Shown here one piece after another: positions 44,205 to 56,831 of a stretch of 64,000 bases of DNA. The notes below the pieces were generated by a model. It worked only from the letters and a program-made list of their open reading frames with translations, ran no database searches and had not been told where the DNA came from. The stretch's first letter is position 1. Each line of letters starts with the position of its first letter. This stretch comes from Torymus aiolomorphi. Its lineage: Eukaryota; Arthropoda; Insecta; Hymenoptera; Torymidae. The stretch is taken from positions 87,379,948-87,443,947 of the forward strand of contig CM070873.1 in the NCBI GenBank assembly GCA_036365515.1. Reading direction: 5' to 3'. The position numbers were made by a program, and so were the translations under genes.

Positions 44205-45144
44205 TTTAATATTACTAAATAGTAGTTTTAAAAGTCATTTCTAGTGAATAATATATAAGTTTACTTTAATAATAAATAAGTGATTATTTACTATTTATAC
44301 GTTTTAATTGGATGAGAATTACAACCCCCCTCCAATTCGTTTCAATATAGGGGCGTTTACCTTACTTTATTCCCGGCTAGCGCCGCCTGCGTGTGCTGCC
44401 CTCGCTTCGCTCGTAGCCGACACAAGTTGGGAAAAAAGTAGAGAAGCGAGCAGTGCCGTAAATTGCCTCTTTACACCTTTGGTGAATAATATACTATTTT
44501 TTAAAAACATGCTTAGAATTATGGAAAATAAATAAAATAATGATGCCCGTATAATAGGTATCTTCGTGACTTTTTAACATTTTCTTAGTGAGAAACCTCG
44601 TGCTTTGCGCTTTGGATCAACCAATTATAGTCAAAATATATTTATTTTAAAATAAGCTCTATAAGTAGTTAGAATTTACAAATATTATAAATTTGTAGTT
44701 AAAAATAATGAATAATAATCAGAACGAGTAATTTTCAAATATATGCACCTCATTAGTGAAATTCTTAACCATAGCCAATTTTCTAGATTTGGTGAAATGT
44801 TTAGCTACGGGCTAAGTACTTTTTAACGTAATGATAAAATATAATCTATAAAGTGTTGTTATGCATCGAAGAGAGAAAAATAAACATTTTTCCAAAAGTG
44901 GTAGGTCTTTCGAACACTTTATAGGTTATGTTTTATCAGTTTTATTTTAATCTTAAAAAGTTATTATTACACATATTTATCATAGAATATATGATAGAAG
45001 CCTAAATTTGACAATTTATTACGTATTTAAATGTATAAAAAGTATTTTAATGGTTCTAACACTCGTGTAAAAACATGTGTTCCTAACACGGCATGTTCGC
45101 ACGCTACGTCCGTCTCTTGGAACACTTGTTCCAAACGGGGGACA
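44205..45144. other. Intron sequence without recognised gene
   Basis: Contains AGGGGCGTTTACCTTACTTT and CCCTCGCTTCGCTCG near 44350-44410, words shared with the hairpin and TAAGGTAAA families. The 75-codon frame there is not a recognisable protein. Confidence 0.5.
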
Positions 45145-45833
45145 TTAAAGAGGTGTCTACAACCAGGATGTTGCGCCGTATTCCATGCGCTTTGCGCCAA
45201 GCGAAAAAAAATCGTTGTCCGATGTCTAGCATACTCGTGAACCATGCCAGAAGGAGAACAAACTTATTGTAGCAGCTGACTTCGTGACTTTTAAAAGTTT
45301 AAATTGAAAATTGTATGTTTTAATAATAAGTGCATTAATAATAATCTGCCGACAAAGGTTTACGATAACTTAATTTTTCTAGTCTTCTTTGTACCAGGAT
45401 GAATAAATTATTGTATCTATTAATCGACATACCAATAAAACGATAAAACTCTTCTTCGTCATGCAGTTTAAAATATTGGAAAATAGTTTGATAACCTCCT
45501 AGAACATCTCAAATGTGAGTCTGTGTATGAGGTCTTACCCACCACCGTCTTTTACAAGAGCTTTTCTCATGCACTGTAACCTCTTTAGTTTTAACAACAA
45601 TAATAGTAGCATCAAGCAATTTAAATTTATAATTTGACCTCTTATTGCACTTATTATTAAAACATACAATTTTCAATTTAAACTTTTTAAAAGTCACTAA
45701 GTCAGCTGCTACAATAAGTTTGTTCTCCTTCTGGCATGGGTCACGACTATGCTAGACATCGGACGATTTTTTTTTGGCTTGGCGCAAAGCGCATGGAACA
45801 CGGCGCAATATCCTGGTTGTAGACACCTCTTAA
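45145..45833. repeat. Inverted repeat with about 190-bp arms
   Basis: 45145-45337 (GAGGTGTCTACAACCAGGAT, GCGCTTTGCGCCAAGCG, CATGCCAGAAGGAGAACAAA) is mirrored by 45644-45833. Spacer about 300 bp. Several mismatches, so it is older than the 41-44 kb palindrome. Confidence 0.85.
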
Positions 45834-46083
45834 AAAAATTTATGTACGTCGCATGGAACAGAGGTTTAGTTAATAGAAAAAAAATTGAAAATCCAAATAA
45901 TCGTACATAAACAGAATCTACGGTTCGTCAATTTTCATACAAACTATTACATGTAGTTGAATTTTTATTAGAACTTAAAACTTGAATTGAAGATGAAGTA
46001 GCAATCCGTATTTTTTCATTTAAATAATCAAGGACAAAGGTTTGGTGCGCCAATCATGCGGCTTCTCCCCTGCTCTTTGGCCC

Positions 46084-49008
46084 GAATTCATAGTCGTAAG
46101 TCGGACTTAAGTCTGACTTGAGAATTTTTAAATGAACCGGAGCTGTATATTTAAAATAAAGTATGACTAATAATATATGACTATAAATAATAAAGTGGGA
46201 TAAGAAAAAAAACCTTATAATTACTTTATATGTATAAGGTTTTGTGTGCATTATAAGGTTATGTATCTTATATAAAAATAAATAATTTATTTAATACATA
46301 ATATAATAAGAAAATTACTTTTTATAATAATATAATAGAATAATTTACATTTATTTTTATTGAAAAAAGAACTTGAGCATTTATGTTTTGAAAATACATG
46401 TTGAGTCATGATTTATAAATCGCATAGTACCAAAACTGTTAAATATTTATTTGTTTGAAAAGAATAGCATCTGAACGTGTGATATTATGTATTTTCAGAT
46501 TAAAATAGCAAAATTAATTGTAACCTGCTAATGTAATTGGTTTGAAACCTACGGAGGATACTGGGTTCAACAATGTATACAGAAATATATGTATAAGCAA
46601 CAACAGTAAGTCAGATAAGTATTATTTATTAGAATTATTTTGAGTATTTCAATAACTGTGAAAACAATAAAATTATTTTGCAAAATGAAATTCTAAATTC
46701 GCAGTAATTTTTGAATATATACTTTGCGTGTGTTTCTTTTTTCATTTCAGAAGACTACCGTAATAAGCAAATGGATCAAAGAAATAAGTACAGAAAGTAA
46801 ACTTAAGATTATCAATGAAAACAGATATAAAGAAGAGAAAAAGGATGTGCATTAAGTTTACCATTGTCGACTGTTAAGAAAGTTAAAAATTAGTATGTAA
46901 TAAGTATATAATAGTTTTGTCAATAATGAAGAAGAAAATATTACAAACACAACACAACGTGTAAAACAAATTAATCACCAAGAGCAGTTGCGGTGTTTGA
47001 TGATCACAGTGAAAAGTTACTTTAGACGTTGTGCTGCGTTAGAGCTAAATCTAAAATTTGAAATGTGAAAGATTATTGGTGATGATCGAAGCAGACTCGT
47101 GTAAAACCTCTAGCTTCAATTAAGTTTTAGTTTGGTAGAGCGTAAGAGGCTCAATTTGTCGTAAGAATTGTGACTTGTATTAATTCAATTTCAACTGTCA
47201 ACGCCAAAGAAATAAGAAATGTTATGTGCATAATTGTAAATAGACAGATGCGTTACCAAATTATAAACTTTATTCGTACAAATGAAATCATAGCAAAATG
47301 TTTTGTTCTCTATGCTTTACATTACAATGTTGTATGAATACTCTTATTTTTTGGACTAACTACTATAGTTTCAAAGAATGTTAATATTAGAAAGTATTTT
47401 CAACATACCAAGTGAAAAAGCTTTAATATTTCCTTGCACAAAAATAACATTAAAAATATGTGTAAACATGATGCAATACAATAGTGTGTAAACGAATGAT
47501 GAATTTTCTGTAATTTCTTTTCTACAGAACTCTGTTTTTTGATATGATTCCACTTGTACGAATAAAGTTTATAATTTGGTAACGCATCTGTCTATTTACA
47601 ATTACGCACATAACATTTCTTATTTCGTTGGCGTTGACAATTGAAATTGAATTGATATAAGTCACAATTTTTAGGACAAATTGAGCCCCTTACGCTCTAC
47701 CAAACTAAAACTTAATTGAAGCCAGAGGTTTTACACGAGTCTGCTTCTATCATCACCAATAATCTTTCACATTTAGATTTAGCTCTAGCGCAGCACAATG
47801 GCTAAAGTAACTTATCACTGTTATTATCAAACACCGCAACTGCTCTTGGTGATTAATTTGTTTTACACGTTGTGTTGTGTTTGTAATATTTTCTTCTTCA
47901 TTATCGACAAAACTATTATATACTTATTATATACTAATTTATACCACTCTAACCTCAAAATCACAACTTTGATATGATTTTTCGGCGCTCGTGGTATAAA
48001 ATACCGTTCGAAACTAGTGCGTAAGTCGATTATTTAGGTGGCGTGGCTTTTTCGCACTCGCTTCGCTCGTTCAAAAAGTCACACCAGCTAAATAATCGAC
48101 TTCCCTACCCGTGTCGAAATGTACTATTTTAACATTCTTGACAGTCGACGATGGTAAACTTAATGCACATCCTTTTTCTCTTCTTTATATCTGTTTTCAT
48201 TGATAATCTTGAGTTTACTTTCTGTACTTATTTCTTTGATCCATTTGCTTATTACGAATGTAGTATTCTGAAATGAAAAAAGAAACACACGCAAAGTATA
48301 TATTCAAAACTTACTGTGAATTTAGAATTTCATTTTGCAAAATAATTTTATTGTTTTCACAGTTATTGAAATACTGAAAATAATTCTAATAAGTAATACT
48401 TATCTGACTTTCTGTCGTTGCTTATATATATTTCTGTATACATTGTTGAACCCAGTATCCTCCGTACGTTTCAAACCAATTACATTAGCAGGTTACAATT
48501 AATTTTGGTATTTCAATCTGAAAATACAAAATATCACACATTTAGATGCTATTCTTTTCAAACAAATAAATATTTAACAGTTTTGGTACTATGCGATTTA
48601 TAAATCATGACTCAACATGTATTTTCAAAACATAAATGCTCGAGTTCTTTTTTCAATAAAAATAAATGTAAATTATTCTATTATATTATTTTAAAAAGTA
48701 ATTTTCTTATTATATTATATGTTAAATAAATTATTTATTTTTATATTTATATTATATATTAAATAAATTATTTATTTTTATATAATATACATAACTTTAT
48801 AATGCACACAAAACCTTATACATATAACGTAATTATAAGGTTATTTTGCTTATCCCACTTTATTATTTAGTCATATATTATTAGTTATACTTTATTTTAA
48901 ATATACAGTCTCCGGTTTATGTAAAAAAAACCGCGCGCGAGTCGCACTCTACTTGGACAAATTCTCAAGTCAGACTTAAGTCCAACTCCGACTTACGACT
49001 ATGAATTC
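46084..49008. repeat. Giant palindrome, about 1.2 kb arms, with one-sided insertions
   Basis: The left arm 46084-47280 starts GAATTCATAGTCGTAAGTCG and ends TAAACTTTATTCGTACA. The right arm 47555-49008 mirrors it but is about 257 bp longer. The excess includes a 186-bp hairpin MITE (47941-48126) plus small A/T duplications near 48720-48790 and a CGCGCGCGAGTCGCACTC insertion near 48932. Spacer 47281-47554. Arms differ more than those at 41-44 kb. Confidence 0.88.
47941..48126 (+). mobile_element. 186-bp hairpin MITE family, copy 3, in one palindrome arm
   Basis: ATACCACTCTAACCTCAAAA to GTCGAAATGTACTA, exactly as long as copy 1. The opposite arm at about 46875-46895 shows the same site without the element (AAAGTTAAAAATTAGTA), so this is an insertion after palindrome formation. 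Target duplication is at most a couple of T/A bases and cannot be fixed because the site is a T run. Confidence 0.88.
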
Positions 49009-49019
49009 GGACCTTTGTC

Positions 49020-49393
49020 CGAATTCATTGTCGGTGTAGTGGGACACGCTAATTTATTTGGAACCAGTAGTGAGACGCCCGTTCGGACGAAGTAGTATGG
49101 GACTATACTTTTCAACGTGTCCCACCGAGTGTCCCACTAATGTGATATATAAATCAAAAGGCACCTTAAGTGGGACAAAGATTTCGTTATACGCATTCTG
49201 AAAATTAGCCTCGAAAAATTTGTATCATGTTTATGCACTAATTTAAATAGTAAATCAACAAAATAACGAAGCGACTACATAGTTAACACCATTAAAAATG
49301 CTAATAAATTAATGCTGTTATCGTCTTAATCGTTTATTGTAGATTTTTTACTGTTGTTCCACTACTGGTTCCAAAATTGCCTTTGTCCCAGTA
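49020..49393. other. Sequence with repeated GTGGGACA words
   Basis: GTGGGACACGC, CGTGTCCCACCGAGTGTCCC, AAGTGGGACAAAG and TTTGTCCCAG, plus GGAACCAGTAGTG near 49060 and its inverse CACTACTGGTTCC near 49361. Likely a decayed member of the word-repeat elements, related to the one at 62140-63060. Confidence 0.45.
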
Positions 49394-49669
49394 CACGGGG
49401 AAAAAAATAACGCTGCCGTAGCTAGGTTAGGTGTGTTGTTTTTACTGGGCGGTTACTCGCGTAGACACAACTGCTGAGTCAGGTTAAATCTACTTGAGAG
49501 TTCAGTAAATACCGTCCCATGACCGCGACCTCGAGACGTAAAGTTTTTACTGATGACTCCAGTAACTTTAACCTGAGTTGCTGTTGAATCAACTGAATCT
49601 CGCTTACTGAACAGCTCAAGTTAGAGTTATGGGAGAGCGCAGTTGGTCCAATGTTATTTTTTCCCCGTG
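49394..49669. mobile_element. 276-bp TIR element, CACGGGG ends, TA target site
   Basis: CACGGGGAAAAAAATAAC at the left and its inverse GTTATTTTTTCCCCGTG at the right, flanked by TA (49392-49393 and 49670-49671). CAC(G/T)G end group, no tRNA-like core recognised. Non-coding. Confidence 0.85.
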
Positions 49670-49711
49670 TACTCCCTCCTTTACCTTACGAATCAGCACG
49701 AAAAAGTTTAA

Positions 49712-51340
49712 GGTGGTCTTTTACCTAATGGCTCCTGAGGCCAAAATTACGTGAAAAATTAATTAAAATATAATTACTATAAAACAAAGTATAGGGTAGT
49801 GGTCCGTATTAGTGTGCCTGTTCATATTTGTGTGCCCTATTATTAAAACATATCCTAGAAATGAACGAGTAAAAACGTAACACTAAAATATTTTTTTACA
49901 TAAAGTATAGTTAATTAAGTTTAAATAGAATTAATTACTTAATTTGTTTTCATTTACTATAACATTAAAAAAGAACTTTCAAAAATATGTTTCACGGTTT
50001 GCGGTGTGTCACGGTGTTTCCTTGTCAAAACTTGCTAAGAAATGATATTTTTAAAAGTAACATTAAATAATGTTTCGGAAGGATTTTAATGTGAGATACA
50101 ATTGATTATATCAAAATAATATTATGTTATATAATAAACCTTAATATAAAGGTTTTCAATTGATTTTAATATTTAATTAATGGTGTCTACTAATAGGGCA
50201 GTGAAAAACGACTTGTCCAGATTTGTGTGTACACAAATACAATACGAGCATGCTCGTATCGGCGCTTGAACAGAAAAGTTAGGTTAGGTTGTCTGCGCAC
50301 AAACGTTGTTTCATATCGCATTGACGACCTTCAGCAGTTTTTACCGTATTGGAATTAATTAACATTCAATGTAAACAAGGGTTAGAAATTGATTATAAAT
50401 GCACTACAGTTAACAAAATAATTTTGTTGGCAATGATAATATTATCAAGACACACTAATGTGGGGCACACAAACGTGTACACTCACATTAATACGGGGCA
50501 CACAAAAATGTACTTTGTTGTCTGCTAGGGCACACAAATGCGTACAAAAAATTTTTTTTTTTATATTGCTTGTAACTTTCGTAAATATTAATATTTTCCT
50601 ATAAAAAAATTGTTTCGTGTAGATTATTACTTTTATTATCTATATAAACCCGCCCGGAATCTCTGATACAACTTAAATAGATATTATTATGCAACAAAAC
50701 TGATGAGTTTCTTAAACCCACACTAATACGGACATCTACCCTATGTATATTACTAATATAACTTATTTCTAATACAAAATTCCAAGAGATAGGTCTCTAA
50801 ACCCATTTTATGTAGAATTATGTCATTTTAGAAAAATCAACTGGTATGCAAGTTTTCTTGGCAGCCACTCGATGGATTTTGACGAGACAAGTTGCAAATT
50901 ACTTGGATAACATGTATCTACGGCACGAAGCTCTGGAATTAAAAAATTTCCTGACTAAGTATTTTTTTAATTGTAAAAACTACTTTTTTTTTCTTAATTT
51001 TATGAATTTTTATCGTTTTTTCAATTAAAAAAATACTTAGTCACGAAATTTTTCAATTCCGGAGCTTCGTGCCGTAGGTACATGTTTTCCAGGTAATTTG
51101 CGACTTGTCTTATCAAAATCAATCGAGTGACTGCCAAGAAAACTTACACACCAGTTGATTTTTCTAAAATGACATAATTCTGCATAAAATGGGTTCTGCA
51201 GAAGACCTATCTCTTGGAATTTTGTATTAGAAATAAGTTATATTAGTAATTCATATTTTATATTTGTTTTATAGTCTTTATATTTTAATTTACTTTTTCC
51301 GATAATTTTGGCCTCAGGAGCCATTAGGTAGAAGACCACC
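49712..51340. mobile_element. Foldback element with AAGGTGGTC ends, TTAA-flanked
   Basis: TTAA at 49708-49711 and 51341-51344. GGTGGTCTTTTACCTAATGG and GGCTCCTGAGGCCAAAATTA are mirrored at the right end, and the arms (about 49712-49790 plus 50745-51000 against 51005-51340) pair nearly throughout, with the turn near 51000. The left arm is split by a younger element (49791-50744). Confidence 0.85.
49791..50744. mobile_element. 954-bp word-repeat element, ATAGGGTA ends
   Basis: Left ATAGGGTAGTGGTCCGTATT, right inverted ATAGGGTAGATGTCCGTATT. The word GGCACACAAA or its inverse TTTGTGTGCCC recurs (49830, 50209, 50460-50530), often beside ACGTGTAC. No transposase. Inserted into the left arm of the foldback element, as the intact right arm shows. 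Confidence 0.8.
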
Positions 51341-51344
51341 TTAA

Positions 51345-52799
51345 TAGGGGAAGCGATACCTCCTGACAAGATACTCCAGTCACAACTTTTAATCCAATTC
51401 TATCAGTGTAACGATATATAGTGGTGTTTAATTCATTTTGAACTTTTCGAATTATTTGATACTCTAGATACTTACTATTCATGATTCTGATATTTAAACT
51501 CTAAATTGTAAAATTTTTACATAAGACAAAGCAATATAATACTTTAGGAAAGAACTTCTAAGTATCCTCTAAGGACTGCATTGGCTCATATAGAAACCCC
51601 TGAAAAACTAAGATATTGTACAGAACATATGCGTTTTTTAAACAGAACTATTTGCCGCATAAAAAGACGCCGATTTCTTAGCAAAAATGCTAGTTTTCAA
51701 AAAGTTAAGGAAATTAAATTTTTCATCATACGTGTCCGTAACATACTTTACACTGACCCCCTTTAGCATAAAAGAGTAAGATTGATTTATACAAAAAAAT
51801 CCCGGTCCTCGAAAAGTTAAAAAGAACTGGGGTGGCTAACGTAACACATAATTTCATAATTTTTTTTCTCGAAAAGAATGAACTTTACGAACAAATTTTA
51901 TAGAATAAAAAGTGCTTGCAAAAATTCAAAATGGCTCAAAACCTTCTGAAAAAATTCATACGTATTCTTTGAGTAATTCTTAGCATTTTTTGTTCTATAG
52001 CATTTTTTCGTAAAGTTCATACTTTTCGAGAAAAAAAAATCATGAAGTTTAACATCACGCTGTTTCACAAAAACCGCCATTTTGATAAAACTAAAAAGGG
52101 AAAAAAAGTTTATAATCAGCGTTTTGGAAACGTCAGACATTCGGACCGCGATTTCTGTCGGTAATTAGATTATCCAAATGAAGAAAAAATAACAAAAATT
52201 GAGTAAAAGAAAAAAAAATTATAAAAAAAATTTGATTTTTTTTTCAGAACTCAAAAATAACAAAGTTATTGATTTTTTTTACAAAACAAGTTGCAGATTC
52301 TGAAAGAACACCCACGAAAACCCTCTATACAAGATTTTGGACAAAAATAACTTTGATTTTCTAATAGAATTGTGTACTTGAAAATGTGTGCACAAAAATG
52401 TGCATTTGCGCATTAATTGGTTAAATACTATAAATTCCTACGAGAAAACGTGATTTTATTTTGTCTATTTGCGTAATTTTTTTACTTCCAGGCTATCAGT
52501 AAGAAAATGGGCACATTCTAGAGACCATCAGGAATCAAAATTAATTGAGAAATTTATAGGTCGACGAAGGTTTGGCAAAGTTGTTTAATATTAATTTCGG
52601 AAATTTCAGCAAAATGCATGACATACAGTTTTTTCAATTTCGTAAAGTTTCTGATTTTTTTGTGTAAGCAAGTTTTATATTTTTTTTTACCGATAAATCA
52701 ATTAATTCTTTAATTTAGACTTTAGATTACTTTGCAAGCAATAATATTAATACTTGGAAATAAAAATATTAGAATATAAGAACGTTCACCGACTCAAGA
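51345..52799. other. Intron sequence without recognised gene
   Basis: A frame at 51581-51766 (ETPEKLRYCTEHMRFLNR, ICRIKRRRFLSK) looks more protein-like than its surroundings, but no family could be named. The rest is A/T-rich. Confidence 0.4.
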
Positions 52800-52996
52800 C
52801 GTACATTGGGAGCGAAGTGGGAGCGCTGCTCACCAAAACATACTGCGCGCCGGCGGTCTTTCTCGTTTTCAGACGACTGCGCTCTCAGTTTTGGCAGGCA
52901 ACGTTCCAAAACTGAGAACGTAGTCATCTCAAAATGAGAGAGCGCGGCACGCAGTGTGTTTTGACAAGCAGCGGTCCCACTTCGCTTCCAGTGTAC
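52800..52996. mobile_element. Palindromic MITE, about 195 bp, GC-rich
   Basis: GTACATTGGGAGCGAAGTGG is mirrored by CCACTTCGCTTCCAGTGTAC, and CTCAGTTTTGG pairs with CCAAAACTGAG at the centre. GC content well above its surroundings. Confidence 0.85.
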
Positions 52997-53132
52997 CTAT
53001 GGACGAAAATTTATATGACTGGAATATCTCTATAATAAAAAAAAATTATTCTTATATAATTCTAAAGCATTTGACGATATAGAAAAATTTCCTTAATATA
53101 AATTAAGGTATCACAATTTTTTGCGAGGTAAT

Positions 53133-53567
53133 TAACGCTAATTAACGCTAGTATTAATTAAAATTTGGCATATTATTAGCGTTAGTACGGCTTATTCAAA
53201 GAGGACATCAATCCATTATGGATATATTTATTTTTGATCCTATTTTAATGGGATAGGGCTTATTATCGTCCTTATACGATTTGAGATGGGGTTGCCATAC
53301 AATAATTGAGAAATTATGTAGAAGTGAAGTGTGACGAGCAATTATTCATAAGACTCACAAGCCAGTTCTATAAACAAATGTTCGTCAAGATTCACTCTTT
53401 GATAATTTCTCAATTATTTTATGGTAAACCCTATCTCAAATCGCATAAGGAAGATAATAAGCCCTATCCCATTAAAATCGGATCAATAATAAATATTTCC
53501 ATAATAGATTGATGTCCTTTTTTGAATAAGCAATACTAACGCTAACATGCCAAATTTTAATTAACTA
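53133..53567. mobile_element. Palindromic MITE, about 435 bp
   Basis: Arms of about 175 bp: TTAATTAAAATTTGGCATAT..., GATAGGGCTTATTATCGTCC and ACAATAATTGAGAAATTA are mirrored in 53396-53567. Spacer about 80 bp. Confidence 0.85.
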
Positions 53568-53574
53568 GTCTTCT

Positions 53575-53680
53575 GTAAGCGCGCTTCGCTATACCACCCC
53601 TTGCTCCCACCAACCAAATTACGAATAAATTGGCTTCACAACAAATCCATCATTTTTTTAAAGATACGATCCCTGTTTTT
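53575..53680. repeat. Dispersed repeat R, copy 2
   Basis: TGTAAGCGCGCTTCGC, CCAAATTACGAATAAATTGG, ACAACAAATCCATCATTTTT, in the same order as 25980-26125, with a deletion of the middle GTAACCTAGCAACC part. Confidence 0.75.
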
Positions 53681-54387
53681 AAGATAGGATAAATTTTTTT
53701 ATATCTCGTCAAATGCTTCAGAATTGTACAAGAATAAGATTTTTTTTATTAGAACTATTCCAGTGATAATATAAATTTTTACCAATAGATTTGTTTTCAT
53801 TTGGTGAACGTCCTTAAATACGCTCCTTAGTGAAAAATCCTCCTTAAGTGCACAAAGCGTCTTTTTTGACAAATTTCGATATTTTTGGTATAAGAATGCA
53901 ATTATACGAAAAAATTTACAATACATGTGTTTTAAATTTATCTACCACTTTTGTTCACAGCATTTTCGTATGAAATCACATCTCTACAAATTATGGTCAG
54001 AAAACAATTTTTATCATTTTTAAATGTGCTCCCATTTTTACATTTTACAATGGATTTGTCTGCATATAGAACCAGACCCTTCGTATAATGTGGCAAATGA
54101 TCTCTGTAAATCTGAGTTCGATCATTAAAAATCTTGGAGTTATCAGTGGAACTTGATTACATACATACGTCCATCCATACATACTGATGGTACACGGTGG
54201 TAAAACTCTAAGGCTCTCCCGAGTAGCGGTCGTATCTAAAACGCAAGGAATTAATCAATAATATTAATTAAAAAATAGAAAGAACACACTATGACTAAAA
54301 TGTTATCTGCTAAGCTGGAATTAATAAAAAACATTGCAAAGTAAGACGGTTTGTTATACATTACTGACTTTCCTCATAACGTTTCAT
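53681..54387. other. Intron sequence without recognised feature
   Basis: No coding trace; A/T-rich. Confidence 0.5.
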
Positions 54388-55156
54388 AAATCGTCGCTTC
54401 AGAATAAAAAGGTGCTAACTCAGAAGCCGGTTCAAAAAGATATTAACTTGGAATCCGGTTCAAAAAGATATTAACTCGGAATCCGGTTGAAAAAGGTGCA
54501 TTAACTCGGAAGCCGCTTCTAGAAGGTGCTATCTGGGAAGCCGCTTCAAGGAGGTACTATCTCGGAAGCCGGTTGAAAAAGGTGTTAACTCGGAAGCCAG
54601 TTGAAAAAGGTGCTAACTGAGACAACAAATTTTTTCGCTTCGATTTATGTTGGGTTGGGATTAATGCCGACATATTTAAGTAATCTTAGAATTTATATTC
54701 ATATAAACATGAGTACTACGACGCAATTCATATCTTCTTACATTACATATAATTTTGACACTAATAATAATTAAATAGTAAAAGTAAATCTTGAAAGTCT
54801 TTATGATTCATAATGTCCATATAAATATAAATTCTAAGACAGCATATTCATGATCGGCGACCTTGAAAACATATACACGTATTCTGATCATTTTTTTAAA
54901 TATTACTCATCTTTTAAATCAAACGTTATAAATAATTCGGCACTGCTGCTAACTTAAATACAAGCGGACAAATTTTTCGCCTGAGTTAGGTAGCACCTTT
55001 TTCAACCGGCTTTCGAGTTAATTTTTTCAATAGGCTTCCAAAATAGCACCTCCTCAAAGCGGCTTCGAAGTTAGCCTTTTTCAACCAGATTCCGAGTTAA
55101 CACTTTTTTCAACCGGCTTCTGAGTTAGTGCCTTTTTTATTCGGAAGCGACGAAAT
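54388..55156. mobile_element. Small foldback element with arms of about 30-bp repeats
   Basis: The left end AAATCGTCGCTTCAGAATAA is mirrored by the right end TTATTCGGAAGCGACGAAAT. Inside the left end eight degenerate copies of AACTCGGAAGCCGGTTGAAAA with AGGTGCT (54413-54622) run one way; about six run the other way at 54985-55145. The middle, 54625-54980, is unrelated A/T-rich sequence. Same design as the 17.8-19.9 kb element on a smaller scale. Confidence 0.8.
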
Positions 55157-55494
55157 ATAGGGTAAATGTGGGTATTACTGCGGACCTGGGTATTATTGTA
55201 TTTGTATTAGTGCCGTAGAATCTTATGGAAAATCGCAGTAATTTCCAGTGACGCACTTTTTGGGGTTCTGCGCATGCGCCAGCGCTCTCCCTATGCTTTA
55301 ACATGGCACCGTAATACCAACGCAGTAGTAGCAGTAGCTTCGTAGTGACACCTTAGTTACTTTAATCGATAGATATGATACCTAAGTTCCGTTATTAAAA
55401 AGAATCAGCATAATTTTTTTGCATGGAGACGAAATCTATTCGTTTGTAACTAACCTGAAAAAAATACCGCTGTAGTACCCACACTTACTGTATA
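55156..55494. mobile_element. 339-bp word-repeat element, TATAGGGTA ends
   Basis: Left TATAGGGTAAATGTGGGTAT, right inverted TATACAGTAAGTGTGGGTAC. The word GGGTATTA or its inverse recurs at 55170, 55190 and near 55310-55320. It abuts the foldback element directly. Confidence 0.75.
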
Positions 55495-55974
55495 ATTTAT
55501 TTCTTTCGACCGGAAAATAATTATGGGATTTAGCTTAACTTTGTGGAATCTGTCTGAAAATCTGAAACTAGTTATATTCTTAGCACAAAATTTTATTATT
55601 AGCATCAATTGTTTACTATCATATACTTCTATTTTGAGTAACACATAGTAATCTTGTTATTTAATTACTTCAGAAAATAAGAATAATAATAATGTTTTAT
55701 TTACCCTTCCCTACCATTTCTTCGGTTTATAAATAAATTATCATTTAACTTCCACAATTAGGGGTCAGCGCGCGATAGCGCACAGGGGGACGGCGTTTGA
55801 TGAAGTAATACTATTACTTTCTGTCATAGTCAATATGGTGCTTGTTTACTCTCATGTAAAAATAACCATTTTAAATAATTTTTTTCTTGAAAATTAGGTC
55901 GACTACCTACATAAAAAAAATTGTAAAATTTTTATTTGTTTTTCAAAAATTGTAATAGAATTTGATACCACTCT
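55495..55974. other. Intron sequence without recognised feature
   Basis: Contains GGGGTCAGCGCGCGATAGCGCA near 55762, in otherwise A/T-rich sequence. Confidence 0.5.
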
Positions 55975-56078
55975 AACCTCAAAACCACAACTTTCATATG
56001 ATTTTTTGGTGCTCCTGGTATAAAATACGGTTCAAGACTAGTACTAAAGTAGATGATTATTTGTGTTGAAAAGTACTA
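55975..56078 (+). mobile_element. Hairpin MITE family, copy 4, lacking the hairpin
   Basis: ATACCACTCTAACCTCAAAA at the start and GTACTA at the end as in the family, but only 104 bp: the CGCTTCGCTCG hairpin is missing. Confidence 0.75.
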
Positions 56079-56269
56079 TTTTGGACTCAAACTGCCGAGC
56101 TCTTCTACTATTTCTGCCAAACGCTATCGATCGATCGAATTTTCAACTATAAGTGAGAGCGCGGAAATGAAAAGGACATAATGTGATAACTAAATGCTTT
56201 GTCTTTTTTGTTTTCGCGCGTTCAGTTGTTGAAATCTTTGGTTGGAGGATCTCAGGTTTTAATCAACTA

Positions 56270-56826
56270 CACGGAGAGAAATTTCTTACGACTTTTGTAT
56301 GAAATTGCTCGCTTATATCGCACTAGACTTTGTATGCGATATTTGTATGCAATCGATGACACAAAGGCAACTAAAGCGAGCATTATTCGCATGACATTCT
56401 CCGATACCAAATTAGATCAACATCCTTACTCTATTCGTTATAAGGCGATAGGTTTTTGTCTTGCACTTGATACTAGAAAAGCATCGCGACAGCTACGCCT
56501 TATTTGTAAAAGAGCGGTTGCGATTTTGGTAGCCATTGTATGCGAATACAGCGATCTTCGATCCGTTATTCGCAACGAAAGCGTTTACCAAAATGGTATA
56601 CAACGAATGCGAAAAGGATATGGATACGCTGTTGTGATTTTTTCATAAACTCGACAGGAAAATATTATAAATTTTACATGCAGATGGCATCAATATTATA
56701 TCATTTTGCCATGAACTCGAAACATGCGTTCATTACAGTCATTGTTTGGTTTATTGGTATTCGAACGTAACGCAAAATGTGCATGATTCAAATCGATGCG
56801 ATTATCGCAAGAAATTTCTTTCCGTG
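56270..56826. mobile_element. 557-bp TIR element, CACGG ends
   Basis: CACGGAGAGAAATTTCTTAC at the left and, inverted, CACGGAAAGAAATTTCTTGC at the right. TA at 56268-56269; CA on the other side, probably a mutated TA. No tRNA-like core seen. Interior words ATGCGAT and CGAATGCG recur. The 149-codon plus frame running in from 56199 has no family features. Confidence 0.75.
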
Positions 56827-56831
56827 CAGCC

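Noticed and set aside
51581..51766. 61-codon plus frame with KLRYCTEHMRFLNR
   Set aside because: Looks protein-like, but I could not assign a family, and the frame has no supporting neighbours; mentioned only in the spacer entry.
56199..56648. 149-codon plus-strand frame
   Set aside because: It starts outside and runs into a TIR element, has no family features and overlaps the element end at 56270.
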